Below the pieces are notes generated by a model. The model saw only the letters and a list, made by a program, of their open reading frames with translations. It was not told the origin of the DNA and did no database searches. Positions 29,499 through 38,122 of a stretch of DNA of 38,379 bases are shown here, in pieces. The DNA is from Sporichthyaceae bacterium (GTDB lineage Bacteria; Actinomycetota; Actinomycetes; JAKEEW01), in NCBI GenBank assembly GCA_022616375.1, contig JAKEEW010000334.1, positions 1 through 38,379 on the forward strand, read 5' to 3'. Made by a program: the position numbers and the translations under genes. Each line of letters begins with the position of its first letter. Position 1 is the first letter of the stretch.

Positions 29499-29682
29499 CG
29501 GGCGCCCGCCACCGGTTTCTCGCCGGGCCCAACCCGCAAATGATCTAGGTAGCTACCCGCGTGATCGCACGAGGAGCGGGCACAAAGAGCGCCTGGACGG
29601 CGGACGGACAGGCTCCGACCTGCGTGGATAGCGTGGATGGTGTCGTGGCCGTGCGCTGAGCGCGTACGCGAGGGAGTCATCG

Positions 29683-30591
29683 ATGCGCTTCGACGAAAAC
29701 GCCCAACTCGACACATCCCAAGTGCAGGACGTCCGCGGCCGGCGGATACCGGGTGGTGGAAAGACGATCGGCGGCGGTGCGGGGCTCCTCCTTCTCCTGC
29801 TGGCTATGTGTCTGGGACCCAGGCTGGGTCTGACCCCGGAAGACGTCGCCACCCTGCCAGGCGGCAACGATTCGGTGGTAGAGGGCCCGGGTGGCTCCGA
29901 GCTTGGTCAGCGCTGCGCGACCGGAGCCCAGGCCAACGTCGAGGAGGACTGCCGGATCGTCGCGGTGGTCAACAGCGTGCAGGACTACTGGAACAACCGG
30001 TTCACCCAGGGCGGGCGGCAGTACCAGCCGGCCCGCACCCAGCTGTTCAGCGGCGCCACCAGCACCGCGTGCGGCTCGGCCACCTCCGCGGTCGGCCCGT
30101 TCTACTGCCCGGGTGACCAGAAGGTGTATCTGGACCTCTCGTTCTTCAACGACCTGCAGAGCCGGTTCGGCGCCCAGGGTGGCCCGTTCGCGCAGGCCTA
30201 CGTGGTCGCGCACGAGTACGGCCACCACATCCAGAACCTGCTCGGCACCATGAACCAGGTCGGCGGCGACCGGCAGGGGCCGCAGAGTGCCGCAGTCCGG
30301 CTCGAGCTGCAGGCCGACTGCTTCGCCGGCGTCTGGGCGCATCACGCCACCACCAACCCGGATCCGGACACCGGCCGACCGCTGATCACCGAGCTGACCC
30401 AGGACGACATCCACCAGGCGCTGGACGCCGCGGCCGCGGTCGGCGACGACCGGATCCAGGAAGCGACCCAGGGTCAGGTCAATCCGGAGCGGTGGACGCA
30501 CGGCTCGGCCGAGCAGCGGGAACGGTGGTTCAGCACCGGCTTCCAGACCGGTGACCCGAACGCCTGCGACACGTTCGTCGGGGCGATCTAG
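29683..30591 (+). CDS. Neutral zinc metallopeptidase (YpfJ-like), membrane anchored
   Basis: MRFDENAQLDTSQVQDVRGRRIPGGG, N-terminal TM, AYVVAHEYGHHIQNLLG (HEYGHH). Confidence 0.95.
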   Translation: MRFDENAQLDTSQVQDVRGRRIPGGGKTIGGGAGLLLLLLAMCLGPRLGLTPEDVATLPGGNDSVVEGPGGSELGQRCATGAQANVEEDCRIVAVVNSVQDYWNNRFTQGGRQYQPARTQLFSGATSTACGSATSAVGPFYCPGDQKVYLDLSFFNDLQSRFGAQGGPFAQAYVVAHEYGHHIQNLLGTMNQVGGDRQGPQSAAVRLELQADCFAGVWAHHATTNPDPDTGRPLITELTQDDIHQALDAAAAVGDDRIQEATQGQVNPERWTHGSAEQRERWFSTGFQTGDPNACDTFVGAI

Positions 30592-31410
30592 CGCTTCGGC
30601 CGGCGGCCAGGATCCGGCCGCGACGATCTGGATCTCGAACAGCTTGGGCCAGCGCTTGCCGGTGACGAACAGCCGGTCCTGCTCGGGGTCATACGCGATC
30701 CCGTTCAGCACGTCGACCGAATCGGTGCGGTCGGCCGCCGGCAGCAGCCCGGTGAGATCGAGATAGCCGGTGACCTCGCCGCTGGCCGGGTCGATCCGGG
30801 CGATCCGGTCGGTCTGCCAGATGTTCGCGTACACCTGCCCGTCGATGTACTCCAGCTCGTTGAGCTGGTCGACCGGGCCGTCGGCATCGCGCACCTGCAC
30901 CGAGCCGATCTCGGTGAACGTGTCCGGGTCGAGGAAGCGCAGCCGCGCGGTGCCGTCGCTCATGATCAGGCGAGTGCCGTCGAAGGCGAGCCCCCACCCC
31001 TCGCCCGCGTAGCTGAACGTCTGCAGCGGCCGCAGGCTGGCCCGGTCGTAGCTAAAGCCGACTCCGGACCGCCAGGTCAGCTGCACGATCCGATCGCCGA
31101 CCACGGCCACGCCCTCGCCGAAATGCTCGTCCGCCAGCTCATGCCTGGCCAGCACCGCACCACTGGCCAGCTCCACCCGGCGTAGCGTCGACGGCCCGAC
31201 CCCGGACCAACCGGTGCCTTCGTAGAGCTCCCCGTCCAGGTAGACCAGCCCCTGGGTGAAGGCACCCGGGTCGTGCGGATACTCGGCGATCACCCGGTAG
31301 CCGAACGTCGGCAGCGGGTCCGGCTCGGAACCGTCTCCACCGGCACAACCCGCGGCGATGGCCAGCACGGGCAGCAGGCTAAGCCAGCCGACCCGCCGCC
31401 CGCGCACCAT
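30570..31410 (-). CDS. Glutaminyl-peptide (glutamine) cyclotransferase, lipoprotein-like; homologous part only (ORF continues to 29677)
   Basis: Lipobox-like LAIAAGCAGG; PHDPGAFTQGLVYLDGELYEGTG, LNELEYIDGQVYANIWQTDRIARIDPASGEVTGYLDLTGLL, LNGIAYDPEQDRLFVTGKRWPKLFEI. Homology fades near 30.6 kb with no stop there; the left boundary is approximate. Confidence 0.85.
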
Positions 31411-31455
31411 CGGACCAGTCTAGGAACCGTCTGCGGAGCCTGGTTCTATACCAAC

Positions 31456-33210
31456 GTGATCGGTTTCACCGCCGACGACCTGCTGGCCCGCGCCGGCATG
31501 GGCTCGTTCGAGCGCGGGCTGGACTACGTCGACCAGGTCGACGACCTGCACCGATCGGCGCGCGGGATCCGGGCCACGGTGACCGGCAGCCAGCCCTACG
31601 ACGTGCTGCTCACCCTCGATCACGAGCGTGGCGTGGACGGACAGTGCACCTGCCCGTACGGGGAGGAGGGCAACTTCTGCAAGCACTGTGTCGCGGTCGC
31701 GCTGGCGCTGCTGGCCGCTGAGCAGACCGGCTCCCCGATGGGATCGGCCGATCCGCCGCTTGACCTCGATCCGATCCATCGCTACCTCGGCACACTGTCG
31801 CAATCAGAATTGGCCGACCGGTTACGCGCCCAGGCGGAGGTGGATCCGACCCTGCGCCGGCGGCTCAGCTTGGAGGCCTCCGAGGCGGAGGCGAAGCGAC
31901 CGCGAGGGGTCACCCTCAGGTTCGCGTTGAGCTCCACCCTGACCGTGCGTGGCGCACTCGACTACCGGGAGAGCTACGCGTATGCCGAAGCCGCCCGCGA
32001 CCTGTGCCGGGAGCTGGCCGGGCTGCTCGCAGTCGGCCGAGCCGCCGACGCGGTGTCGCTGGCCAGGCGCGGGGTGGAGCTCCTGACCGCCGCGCTGCCC
32101 CGGGTGGACGATCCGTCCGGCGCGGTCGGCGAGGTGCTGGACGAGTTCGTCGCCCTGCACGCCAGGGCCTGCGCGCTTGCCCCGCCCGATCCGGGCCGGC
32201 TGGCCAGCTGGCTCATCGCCCGCGCGTTCGAGCGGCCGGACCGGCCGGTCGACATCGCCGCGTACGCGCCGGGGCTCGGCGTCCGGGGGCTCGCCGCCTA
32301 CCGCCGGCAGCTGGCCGCCCGAACTCACGAGGAGCGGACCTCCGAGGCGACTCGGGCCGGGAGCCGCGGCGGCCGGCGGGACGTGCTGACCCGGCTCCGC
32401 GCCGATCTAGCCGAGTACGAAGGCGACGCGGACCAGCTCGACGCGATCCTGAGCGCGGCCGGTCCCACGACCGACGACCAGCTACGGATCGCCACCGGGC
32501 TACTCGCTGCCGGCCGGGCCGCGGAGGCGCTGGACCGGGCCGAGCACGGGCTGGCCACGGCACCGTGGCCGGTCAGCGGGAGGCTGGCCGACTTCGTCGT
32601 GGTCGAGTATGTGCGCACCGGCCGTCTCGACGACGCGATCGCGGTCCGCCGGCACCGCTTCGCCACCCATCCGAGCCCGCTGACCTACCGGGACCTGCAC
32701 CGGACCGCCGCCCTGGCCGGGCCGGACCGCGGCGCGGCCGACCGGGACTGGGCCCTGGGGTTGCTGGAAACAGCCGCCGCTCGCAGCAGCGGTGCGCGCA
32801 CCCCGACCGATCCCGGCTCGGTGCTGGTCCGGCTCCGGCTCGCCGACGGCGAGCAGGAAGCCGCGTGGGATGCCTACCTGGAGTTCGGCGCGGACGAGTC
32901 CACCGAGCTCGCGCTGGCCGAACGGCGCGCGGTGGCCCATCCGGCGGACGCGATCCGGATCCTGCGCGCCCAGGTGGAAAACCTCGCCACCACGGACCAG
33001 CCGCGGGTCTACCGCCGGGCCGCCATGCTGGCGGCCCGGCTGCGGGACTGCTACCAGCGGGCCGGCGACGAGCCCGGTTGGGCGACCTACCTGGAGGCAT
33101 TGGTCGCCCGGCACCGACGTCGCCTGCCATTCATCGTCGCGCTGGACCGCCGTGGCCTGCTCCCCCACGACCGGCCGCGTGGCGATCCCCCGATCTCCGG
33201 GATCGGCTAG
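31456..33210 (+). CDS. SWIM zinc-finger domain protein
   Basis: YDVLLTLDHERGVDGQCTCPYGEEGNFCKHCVAVALALL (CxCxnCxH SWIM), then a long helical repeat region. GTG at 31456. Confidence 0.88.
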   Translation: MIGFTADDLLARAGMGSFERGLDYVDQVDDLHRSARGIRATVTGSQPYDVLLTLDHERGVDGQCTCPYGEEGNFCKHCVAVALALLAAEQTGSPMGSADPPLDLDPIHRYLGTLSQSELADRLRAQAEVDPTLRRRLSLEASEAEAKRPRGVTLRFALSSTLTVRGALDYRESYAYAEAARDLCRELAGLLAVGRAADAVSLARRGVELLTAALPRVDDPSGAVGEVLDEFVALHARACALAPPDPGRLASWLIARAFERPDRPVDIAAYAPGLGVRGLAAYRRQLAARTHEERTSEATRAGSRGGRRDVLTRLRADLAEYEGDADQLDAILSAAGPTTDDQLRIATGLLAAGRAAEALDRAEHGLATAPWPVSGRLADFVVVEYVRTGRLDDAIAVRRHRFATHPSPLTYRDLHRTAALAGPDRGAADRDWALGLLETAAARSSGARTPTDPGSVLVRLRLADGEQEAAWDAYLEFGADESTELALAERRAVAHPADAIRILRAQVENLATTDQPRVYRRAAMLAARLRDCYQRAGDEPGWATYLEALVARHRRRLPFIVALDRRGLLPHDRPRGDPPISGIG

Positions 33211-33806
33211 CCAACGGATACCAGCGGGAGCAGGTCACCGTCCTCGGACAGCGCTCCGACAATGTCCTCCTCCAGAGTGCCCAGATCCACCACGATGAGC
33301 ACCCGGTTGCCGGCGGCCAGCGCCGGGCCAAGCTTCCAGCTGGTGAACATCAGCGGGAAGTTCCACGGCACGATCTGCCCGACCGCACCGATCGGCTCGC
33401 GCAGCACGTAGTCGAGGAAACCGCGCTCGACCGGGATCACCGAGCCTTCGAACTTGTCCGCCATCCCGCCGAAGTAGCGGAACGTGGCCGCGGTGCGCGG
33501 TACGTCCAGCCCGGTGGTGTCCCGGATCGGGTGGCCGCTGTCCCTGGTCTCCAGCTCGGCCAGCTCGGCCGCGTTCACCTCGATCGCGTCCGCCAACCGC
33601 AGCAACAGCCGACCCCGCTCGGCCGCGCTGAACTCCCGCCACCGCCCGAACGCGTCCACGGCGGCGGCCACCGCCCGGTCGACGTCGGCGGCCCGGGCCT
33701 CGGCCACCTCGGCGATCAGTGCACCGTCGTGCGGATCGTGCACTTCGATCGTGGCGCCATCGGCGGCGTCGACGAAGTCGCCGCCGATGAACAACTTGGT
33801 CTGCAT
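33207..33806 (-). pseudogene. Truncated aldehyde dehydrogenase (N-terminal ~165 aa) joined to an unrelated C-terminal tail
   Basis: MQTKLFIGGDFVDAADG...IGAVGQIVPWNFPLMFTSWKLGPALAAGN, then RVLIVVDLGTLEEDIVGALSEDGDLLPLVSVG* instead of the expected NTVVLKPAE...; catalytic Glu and Cys regions absent. Confidence 0.88.
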
Positions 33807-34261
33807 CAGGCCGGGTCTGCCGCGAGCCACGGGTAGCGGGCGATGTCCTGGCCCGCATAGTCCGGGTCGAGGTAGATGAACACCCGCTGGATCAGCCAGT
33901 CCCTGATCTCGAACACGTCGCACCAGCGGCCGGCGCCCCAGTCCGGCACCCCGGCCCGCCACGGCCCGTCCTTGTGCTCGCCGAAGCTGGTGCCCTCGCA
34001 GACCACCAGGTCGGAGCCGGAGAAGATCCAGTTGAACGCCGCGTAGTCGTGCGTGATCGAAGTCAGCGTGCCACCGACGTCGCCGAACAACTGGCCGATC
34101 TCGGCCTTCCCGGTGGCCAGCCCCCACTTGGGGAAGTAGACCTGGGCGTCCTCGGCGAACAGGTCGAGGATGCTTCCCCCGGTCGAGGTCACCCCGCCGT
34201 TGTCGAACGCCTTCAGGTACTCCAACGCGACCGACTTGCGCTGCTCGTCGGTCATGCTCAT
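33806..34261 (-). CDS. SnoaL/NTF2-like protein
   Basis: MSMTDEQRKSVALEYLKAFDNGG...ILDLFAEDAQVYFPKWGLATGKAEIGQLF...RWCDVFEIRDWLIQRVFIYLDPDYAGQD; TGATG overlap with the ALDH remnant. Confidence 0.85.
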   Translation of the reverse strand: MSMTDEQRKSVALEYLKAFDNGGVTSTGGSILDLFAEDAQVYFPKWGLATGKAEIGQLFGDVGGTLTSITHDYAAFNWIFSGSDLVVCEGTSFGEHKDGPWRAGVPDWGAGRWCDVFEIRDWLIQRVFIYLDPDYAGQDIARYPWLAADPA

Positions 34262-34270
34262 CCGGGCCAG

Positions 34271-34582
34271 CGCTTTGACGCGTTCCTGGCCAGGGCCCGG
34301 CTTGACCCGTTGACCGAGTACACCGTCACCGATCCCGAGCTGCTGCGCAAGGAGCTGGAGCGAGTGCGCGAGCGAGGCTGGTGCGCGATCGACCAGGAGC
34401 TGGAGATCGGCGTGCGCTCGGTCGCCGTACCGGTCAGGGACGCCGACGGCCGGGTGGTCGCGGCGGTCAACGCGACCGCGCACGCGGCCCGGGTGCCGTG
34501 GCCGCGGTTGACCGAGCAGTTCCTGCCCAGGCTGGTCGAGACCGCGGGTCGGATCGACGCCGATCTGGCCGCGTTGCGCTGA
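34271..34582 (+). pseudogene. C-terminal remnant of an IclR-family (PcaR/PobR-like) regulator
   Basis: RFDAFLARARLDPLTEYTVTDPELLRKELERVRERGWCAIDQELEIGVRSVAVPVRDADGRVVAAVNATAHA...; N-terminal HTH absent. Confidence 0.8.
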
Positions 34583-34669
34583 GCTTGCAGCCTGCCGTAC
34601 GCATCTGGGGCCGTCGAAATAAGGCAGTTGACCTCTTGGCCGTGACCTTGGTCCGGCGTATGTTGCGCG

Positions 34670-35278
34670 ATGGCACACGTGAGGGGGTGCACGATGGCAC
34701 GTTGGGTGGGGCGCTGCTTAGCCGTGGCCGGTCTGGCCACCGCAGCTTGCCTACTGTTCGCAATCCCGGCCGCAGCCGACATCGTCGATCCACCAGGATC
34801 CTGCGTCGGTAGCGCTACCTGGCAGACCGGTCTGCCCGAGCGTGGCGGTTCGTTCTCCGAGACCTCGGCCGCACACCAGCCGGGCGACGTGATCGAGGTT
34901 CCGCGCGCGGACACGGTCGAGTGGTCGGGCCAGGTGGTAGGCCCGGCAGCCGGGACCGAGCGGGCGATCAGTGGCTCGGTCAAGGTCCTGCTGCCGGCAC
35001 CGTTGGGTGGCGTCACGATCGGCGACTGGGGTGGCAGCACCGACAAGGTGGACAACACCGGAACCCGCAGCTACGACCTGCCCGGCCTGGTCCCGGCCGG
35101 GGTCGAGTTCACCCTGTCCGGCACGCACAGCGAGGGCAGCAGCGAGTTCTGCTCGGGCTCGGTCAAGATGACGATTGCCGGCGGTGCGTTCGACAGCCCG
35201 TTGGTCTGGGGCGCAATCGCCGGTGACGTGCTGTTCGGAGCCGGTCTACTGCTGGCGGGAAGGCGGGTCGTGGCATGA
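34670..35278 (+). CDS. Secreted/membrane-anchored hypothetical protein
   Basis: Signal peptide-like ARWVGRCLAVAGLATAACLLFAIPAAA, C-terminal TM (VWGAIAGDVLFGAGLLLAGRR). A second ATG at 34694 is also plausible. Confidence 0.75.
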   Translation: MAHVRGCTMARWVGRCLAVAGLATAACLLFAIPAAADIVDPPGSCVGSATWQTGLPERGGSFSETSAAHQPGDVIEVPRADTVEWSGQVVGPAAGTERAISGSVKVLLPAPLGGVTIGDWGGSTDKVDNTGTRSYDLPGLVPAGVEFTLSGTHSEGSSEFCSGSVKMTIAGGAFDSPLVWGAIAGDVLFGAGLLLAGRRVVA

Positions 35279-35574
35279 CCACCACATCATCCGGCGAGCG
35301 GGCCGGCGGCTCCGGTCACCCGGTCCGCGGCGCGATCTTCGGCCTGCTGTTCTTCCTGTTCCTCGGCCTGACCCTGCTGCTGTTCGGCGTGCTCGCGCTG
35401 GACAGCGTGCTGCTGCTGGTGCTGCCACTGGTCGGGCTGGTGCTCGGCATCCTCTGGGGTCGCTGGGCGCCGCTCGGTGGCTCGGCCGCAGCGGCGCCGG
35501 CACCGGCTGGGTCCGGTGCCGGCGCACGTGCGACCGACGTCGACAGCGGTGCAGGTCAGTCCAGCCCGGAGTAG
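35275..35574 (+). CDS. Small integral membrane protein
   Basis: ATGA-coupled to the preceding gene; AIFGLLFFLFLGLTLLLFGVLALDSVLLLVLPLVGLVLGILWG. Confidence 0.75.
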   Translation: MTTTSSGERAGGSGHPVRGAIFGLLFFLFLGLTLLLFGVLALDSVLLLVLPLVGLVLGILWGRWAPLGGSAAAAPAPAGSGAGARATDVDSGAGQSSPE

Positions 35575-36623
35575 CCGAAGCCGGACTGCACGGCCGCACT
35601 GATCAGGTTGACCGTCTCGGCGTCGGTGTGCGCCTGCCGGACTCCGTTGTCCAGGCCACGGTCGGTGCAGCTGCTGAACGTGATCCATACCGGGGTGGGC
35701 GCGCCACCGCCCTGGCTGAACAGCAGCACCGCGTCGGGGGTCACCGGCTCGCCGTCCAGGCACTGGTCCGGCGGCTGGTCCGGGTTGCGCCCGGCCGGCG
35801 CGGCGTTGACCTTCGCGACCAGTGCGGCCGCGTCGGTCGGAGCCAGCTCACCCGAGGCCTGCAGGCGGCTGTCGAGTCCGCGGCCGTAGGAGCAGATCCG
35901 CACGGTGTCGGACTCGGCCGGAACCATGGCGGCCGGCGGGTCGGCCGGCGCGGACACGTCCGGCCGCTCGGTCGCGCAGCCGAGACGGTCCACGTCGACC
36001 AGCCGAGCGGTGTCCAGGATCGCGGCACCCTCGGCCGGGTCGGTGGTCCGGACCACTAGGAAGATCTCCCGGGACGAAACCGCGAGCTGAGCCGCATACC
36101 GCCCGTCCGGCAACGTGGTCTCGGTCAGCGTCGCGGCCACCCCGTCCAGCTTGACCGGGCTACCGGCCACGCCTTCCAGCGCGGCGTATCCCACCGGGCT
36201 GATGCCGGCGACCCGCTTGGTCGCCGGCTCCGGGGTGAGGCAGTCGTCGAGCACCAGGGCTCGGCCGCGGACCACGGACGGTGCGTTGGTCTGGTTGCAG
36301 TCGATGTCGTTGACCCGCCAGTCGGCCGGAACGGCGATCTCCATGCCGAGTGAGCTGTACCAGGTCCACCCGTCGGGGGCCGCCGGCTGGCCCGCCCCGG
36401 GCAGGGCCGCGACCGAGCCACCGCGATCGGGCTGGGTCACCGCAACGGTCACCGCGGCGACGACGGCGCCGGCCGCGAGTGCCGCCGCGGCAACGTGGAG
36501 CCCGCGGTTGCGCGGCCGGCGTGGCTCCAGGTCGGCGAGCAGTCGAGTTTGGCGGCCGGCCACCAGGTGTTCCCGGCTGCGGAACGTTTCGCGGACCAGC
36601 GCCTCGGTTTCGTGATCGGTCAT
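35556..36623 (-). CDS. Single-TM hypothetical protein, possible anti-sigma partner
   Basis: MTDHETEALVRETFRSREHLV..., one TM (GLHVAAAALAAGAVVAAVTVAV) and an extracytoplasmic domain; 4-bp overlap with the upstream sigma gene. Confidence 0.78.
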   Translation of the reverse strand: MTDHETEALVRETFRSREHLVAGRQTRLLADLEPRRPRNRGLHVAAAALAAGAVVAAVTVAVTQPDRGGSVAALPGAGQPAAPDGWTWYSSLGMEIAVPADWRVNDIDCNQTNAPSVVRGRALVLDDCLTPEPATKRVAGISPVGYAALEGVAGSPVKLDGVAATLTETTLPDGRYAAQLAVSSREIFLVVRTTDPAEGAAILDTARLVDVDRLGCATERPDVSAPADPPAAMVPAESDTVRICSYGRGLDSRLQASGELAPTDAAALVAKVNAAPAGRNPDQPPDQCLDGEPVTPDAVLLFSQGGGAPTPVWITFSSCTDRGLDNGVRQAHTDAETVNLISAAVQSGFGYSGLD

Positions 36624-37120
36624 GGCAGGGCCTCCGTGTGCATCGTGGGCAGCGCAGCGCGCAGCGTGGCCAGCGCCCGGGCGGCCTGGGACCGCACGGT
36701 GCTGGCTCGGCAACCGAGGACGGTCGCGATCTCCGGGTCGGACAGGTCCTCGTAGTAGCGCAGGACCAGCACCGCTCGCTGCCGGCCCGGCAGTCCGGCC
36801 AGCAGCGACCAGGCCGCGTCCCGGCTGGCGTAGGCGTCGGTGTCATCGGATGCCGCCGGCTCGGCGTGCACCGCCGGCATCGCGAGCTCCCGGCGCCACC
36901 GCCGCCTGGACCGGCGCAGCTGCTCGTGCACCAGCACCTTGCGGACGTACGCCTCCGGCTGGTCCAGGGTCGAGATCCGCGCCCAGCGCGGGTAGACCTT
37001 GGCCAGCACGGCCTGGACGAGATCCTCGGCCTCGTGCGGGCTGCCGCACAGCATCAGCGCGCCGCGCAACAGCGCCTCGCCTCGAGCCGCCACGAACTCC
37101 TCGATCGTCGGTGGCTGCAC
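36620..37120 (-). CDS. SigE-family (ECF) RNA polymerase sigma factor
   Basis: IEEFVAARGEALLRGALMLCGSPHEAEDLVQAVLAKVYPRW...LPGRQRAVLVLRYYEDLSDPEIATVLGCRASTVRSQAARALATLR. Confidence 0.95.
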   Translation of the reverse strand: MQPPTIEEFVAARGEALLRGALMLCGSPHEAEDLVQAVLAKVYPRWARISTLDQPEAYVRKVLVHEQLRRSRRRWRRELAMPAVHAEPAASDDTDAYASRDAAWSLLAGLPGRQRAVLVLRYYEDLSDPEIATVLGCRASTVRSQAARALATLRAALPTMHTEALP

Positions 37121-37246
37121 CGCACCTCCTGGATTGCCTGCGCTGTCCTACCAAAGGCCCCAGCCCACCGGATCTGCTGCATCGCAGCCGAGATCACTTA
37201 TCGGGCTCTGCAGTGGTTAGACGCGCCGAGGAGCCGATCCGGCTTC

Positions 37247-37277
37247 GCCGGGATCCGGAACAGCCGGGATCCGGAAC
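37247..37277. repeat. 16-bp tandem repeat (GCCGGGATCCGGAACA/C x2)
   Basis: GCCGGGATCCGGAACAGCCGGGATCCGGAAC between the LLM-like and SigE-like genes. Confidence 0.85.
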
Positions 37278-37301
37278 CCTACTCGACCGGAAGGAACCGG
37301 C

Positions 37302-38099
37302 TCAGTCGCGGTCGCGAGCGTGCAGCACCGGTGTCGGGCCGACCGCGACCGAGCGCAGCTGGGCGAGCAGGTCGACCACGTCCGCTTCGTCGGCCAGGGT
37401 GGCCCTGATCACATCGGCACCGGCCGCGGCCAGCGCAAGCGCCTGTTCCTGCGCGTCTTCGAGCCTGCCGAACAGGCCGGCCACTCGCGGATCGTGCTCG
37501 GCGCCGAGTGCCGGGTCGCGCAGCGCCCTGGCCACCGCCTCGCTCATGGTCCGGCCGATCGCCACCGGGAGCGCCACGACCAGCGGAAACTCCGCCCTGG
37601 TCAGCCCGGCCGCGGCGCGGGCGGCGCGCGCCCTGGCCAGTTCGGTGACCGCCGCGTCCCGGCTGTCCGCATGGACGACGAAGCCGGCCGCGGCGAGATC
37701 GAGCTCCGTGGTGCGGACCCTGGCTCGCCAGCCGGCCGCTCCCCCGACCGCCTCGACTAGGGTCGCCCGGTCCGAGTCCGCGGCCGTGGCCGTGACCGTG
37801 CCGCCGAGCTCGACCAATGCATCGGCGGTACCGGTCAGCCACTGCGCCAGCCCGGCTGGGCCACTGTCTGTGGCCCCATCCGCCGTGCTGCGAACCACGA
37901 GACCGAGCCGGGCCGGATCCGCCTCGATCGCGAGCAGGTCGAGCGTTGCCGGGTCGGGCCGGGTCGCGGAGTCGACCGGCAGCCAGACCGCCCGGTAGCC
38001 GAGCCGGCCGGCCAGGTGGGCGATGTGGCCCTGCCGGACCGGATCGTGCTCGCGTCGCAGCGTCAGCTCCAGCGCGACGAGCGTGGTTGGCACGCCCAC
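37302..38099 (-). CDS. LLM-class (luciferase-like) flavin-dependent protein, divergent
   Basis: HIAHLAGRLGYRAVWLP, long alpha/beta protein with the MSEAVARALRDPALGAEHDPRVAGLFG... pattern; family assignment is weak. Confidence 0.6.
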   Translation of the reverse strand: MGVPTTLVALELTLRREHDPVRQGHIAHLAGRLGYRAVWLPVDSATRPDPATLDLLAIEADPARLGLVVRSTADGATDSGPAGLAQWLTGTADALVELGGTVTATAADSDRATLVEAVGGAAGWRARVRTTELDLAAAGFVVHADSRDAAVTELARARAARAAAGLTRAEFPLVVALPVAIGRTMSEAVARALRDPALGAEHDPRVAGLFGRLEDAQEQALALAAAGADVIRATLADEADVVDLLAQLRSVAVGPTPVLHARDRD

Positions 38100-38122
38100 A
38101 CCGGCTCCCTAGGGTGTTCATC

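Noticed and set aside
34667-34705. Repeated GATGGCAC around the two ATGs of the secreted protein as a regulatory repeat
   Set aside because: Short imperfect similarity (CGATGGCACACGT vs CGATGGCACGTTG); more simply two alternative start codons.
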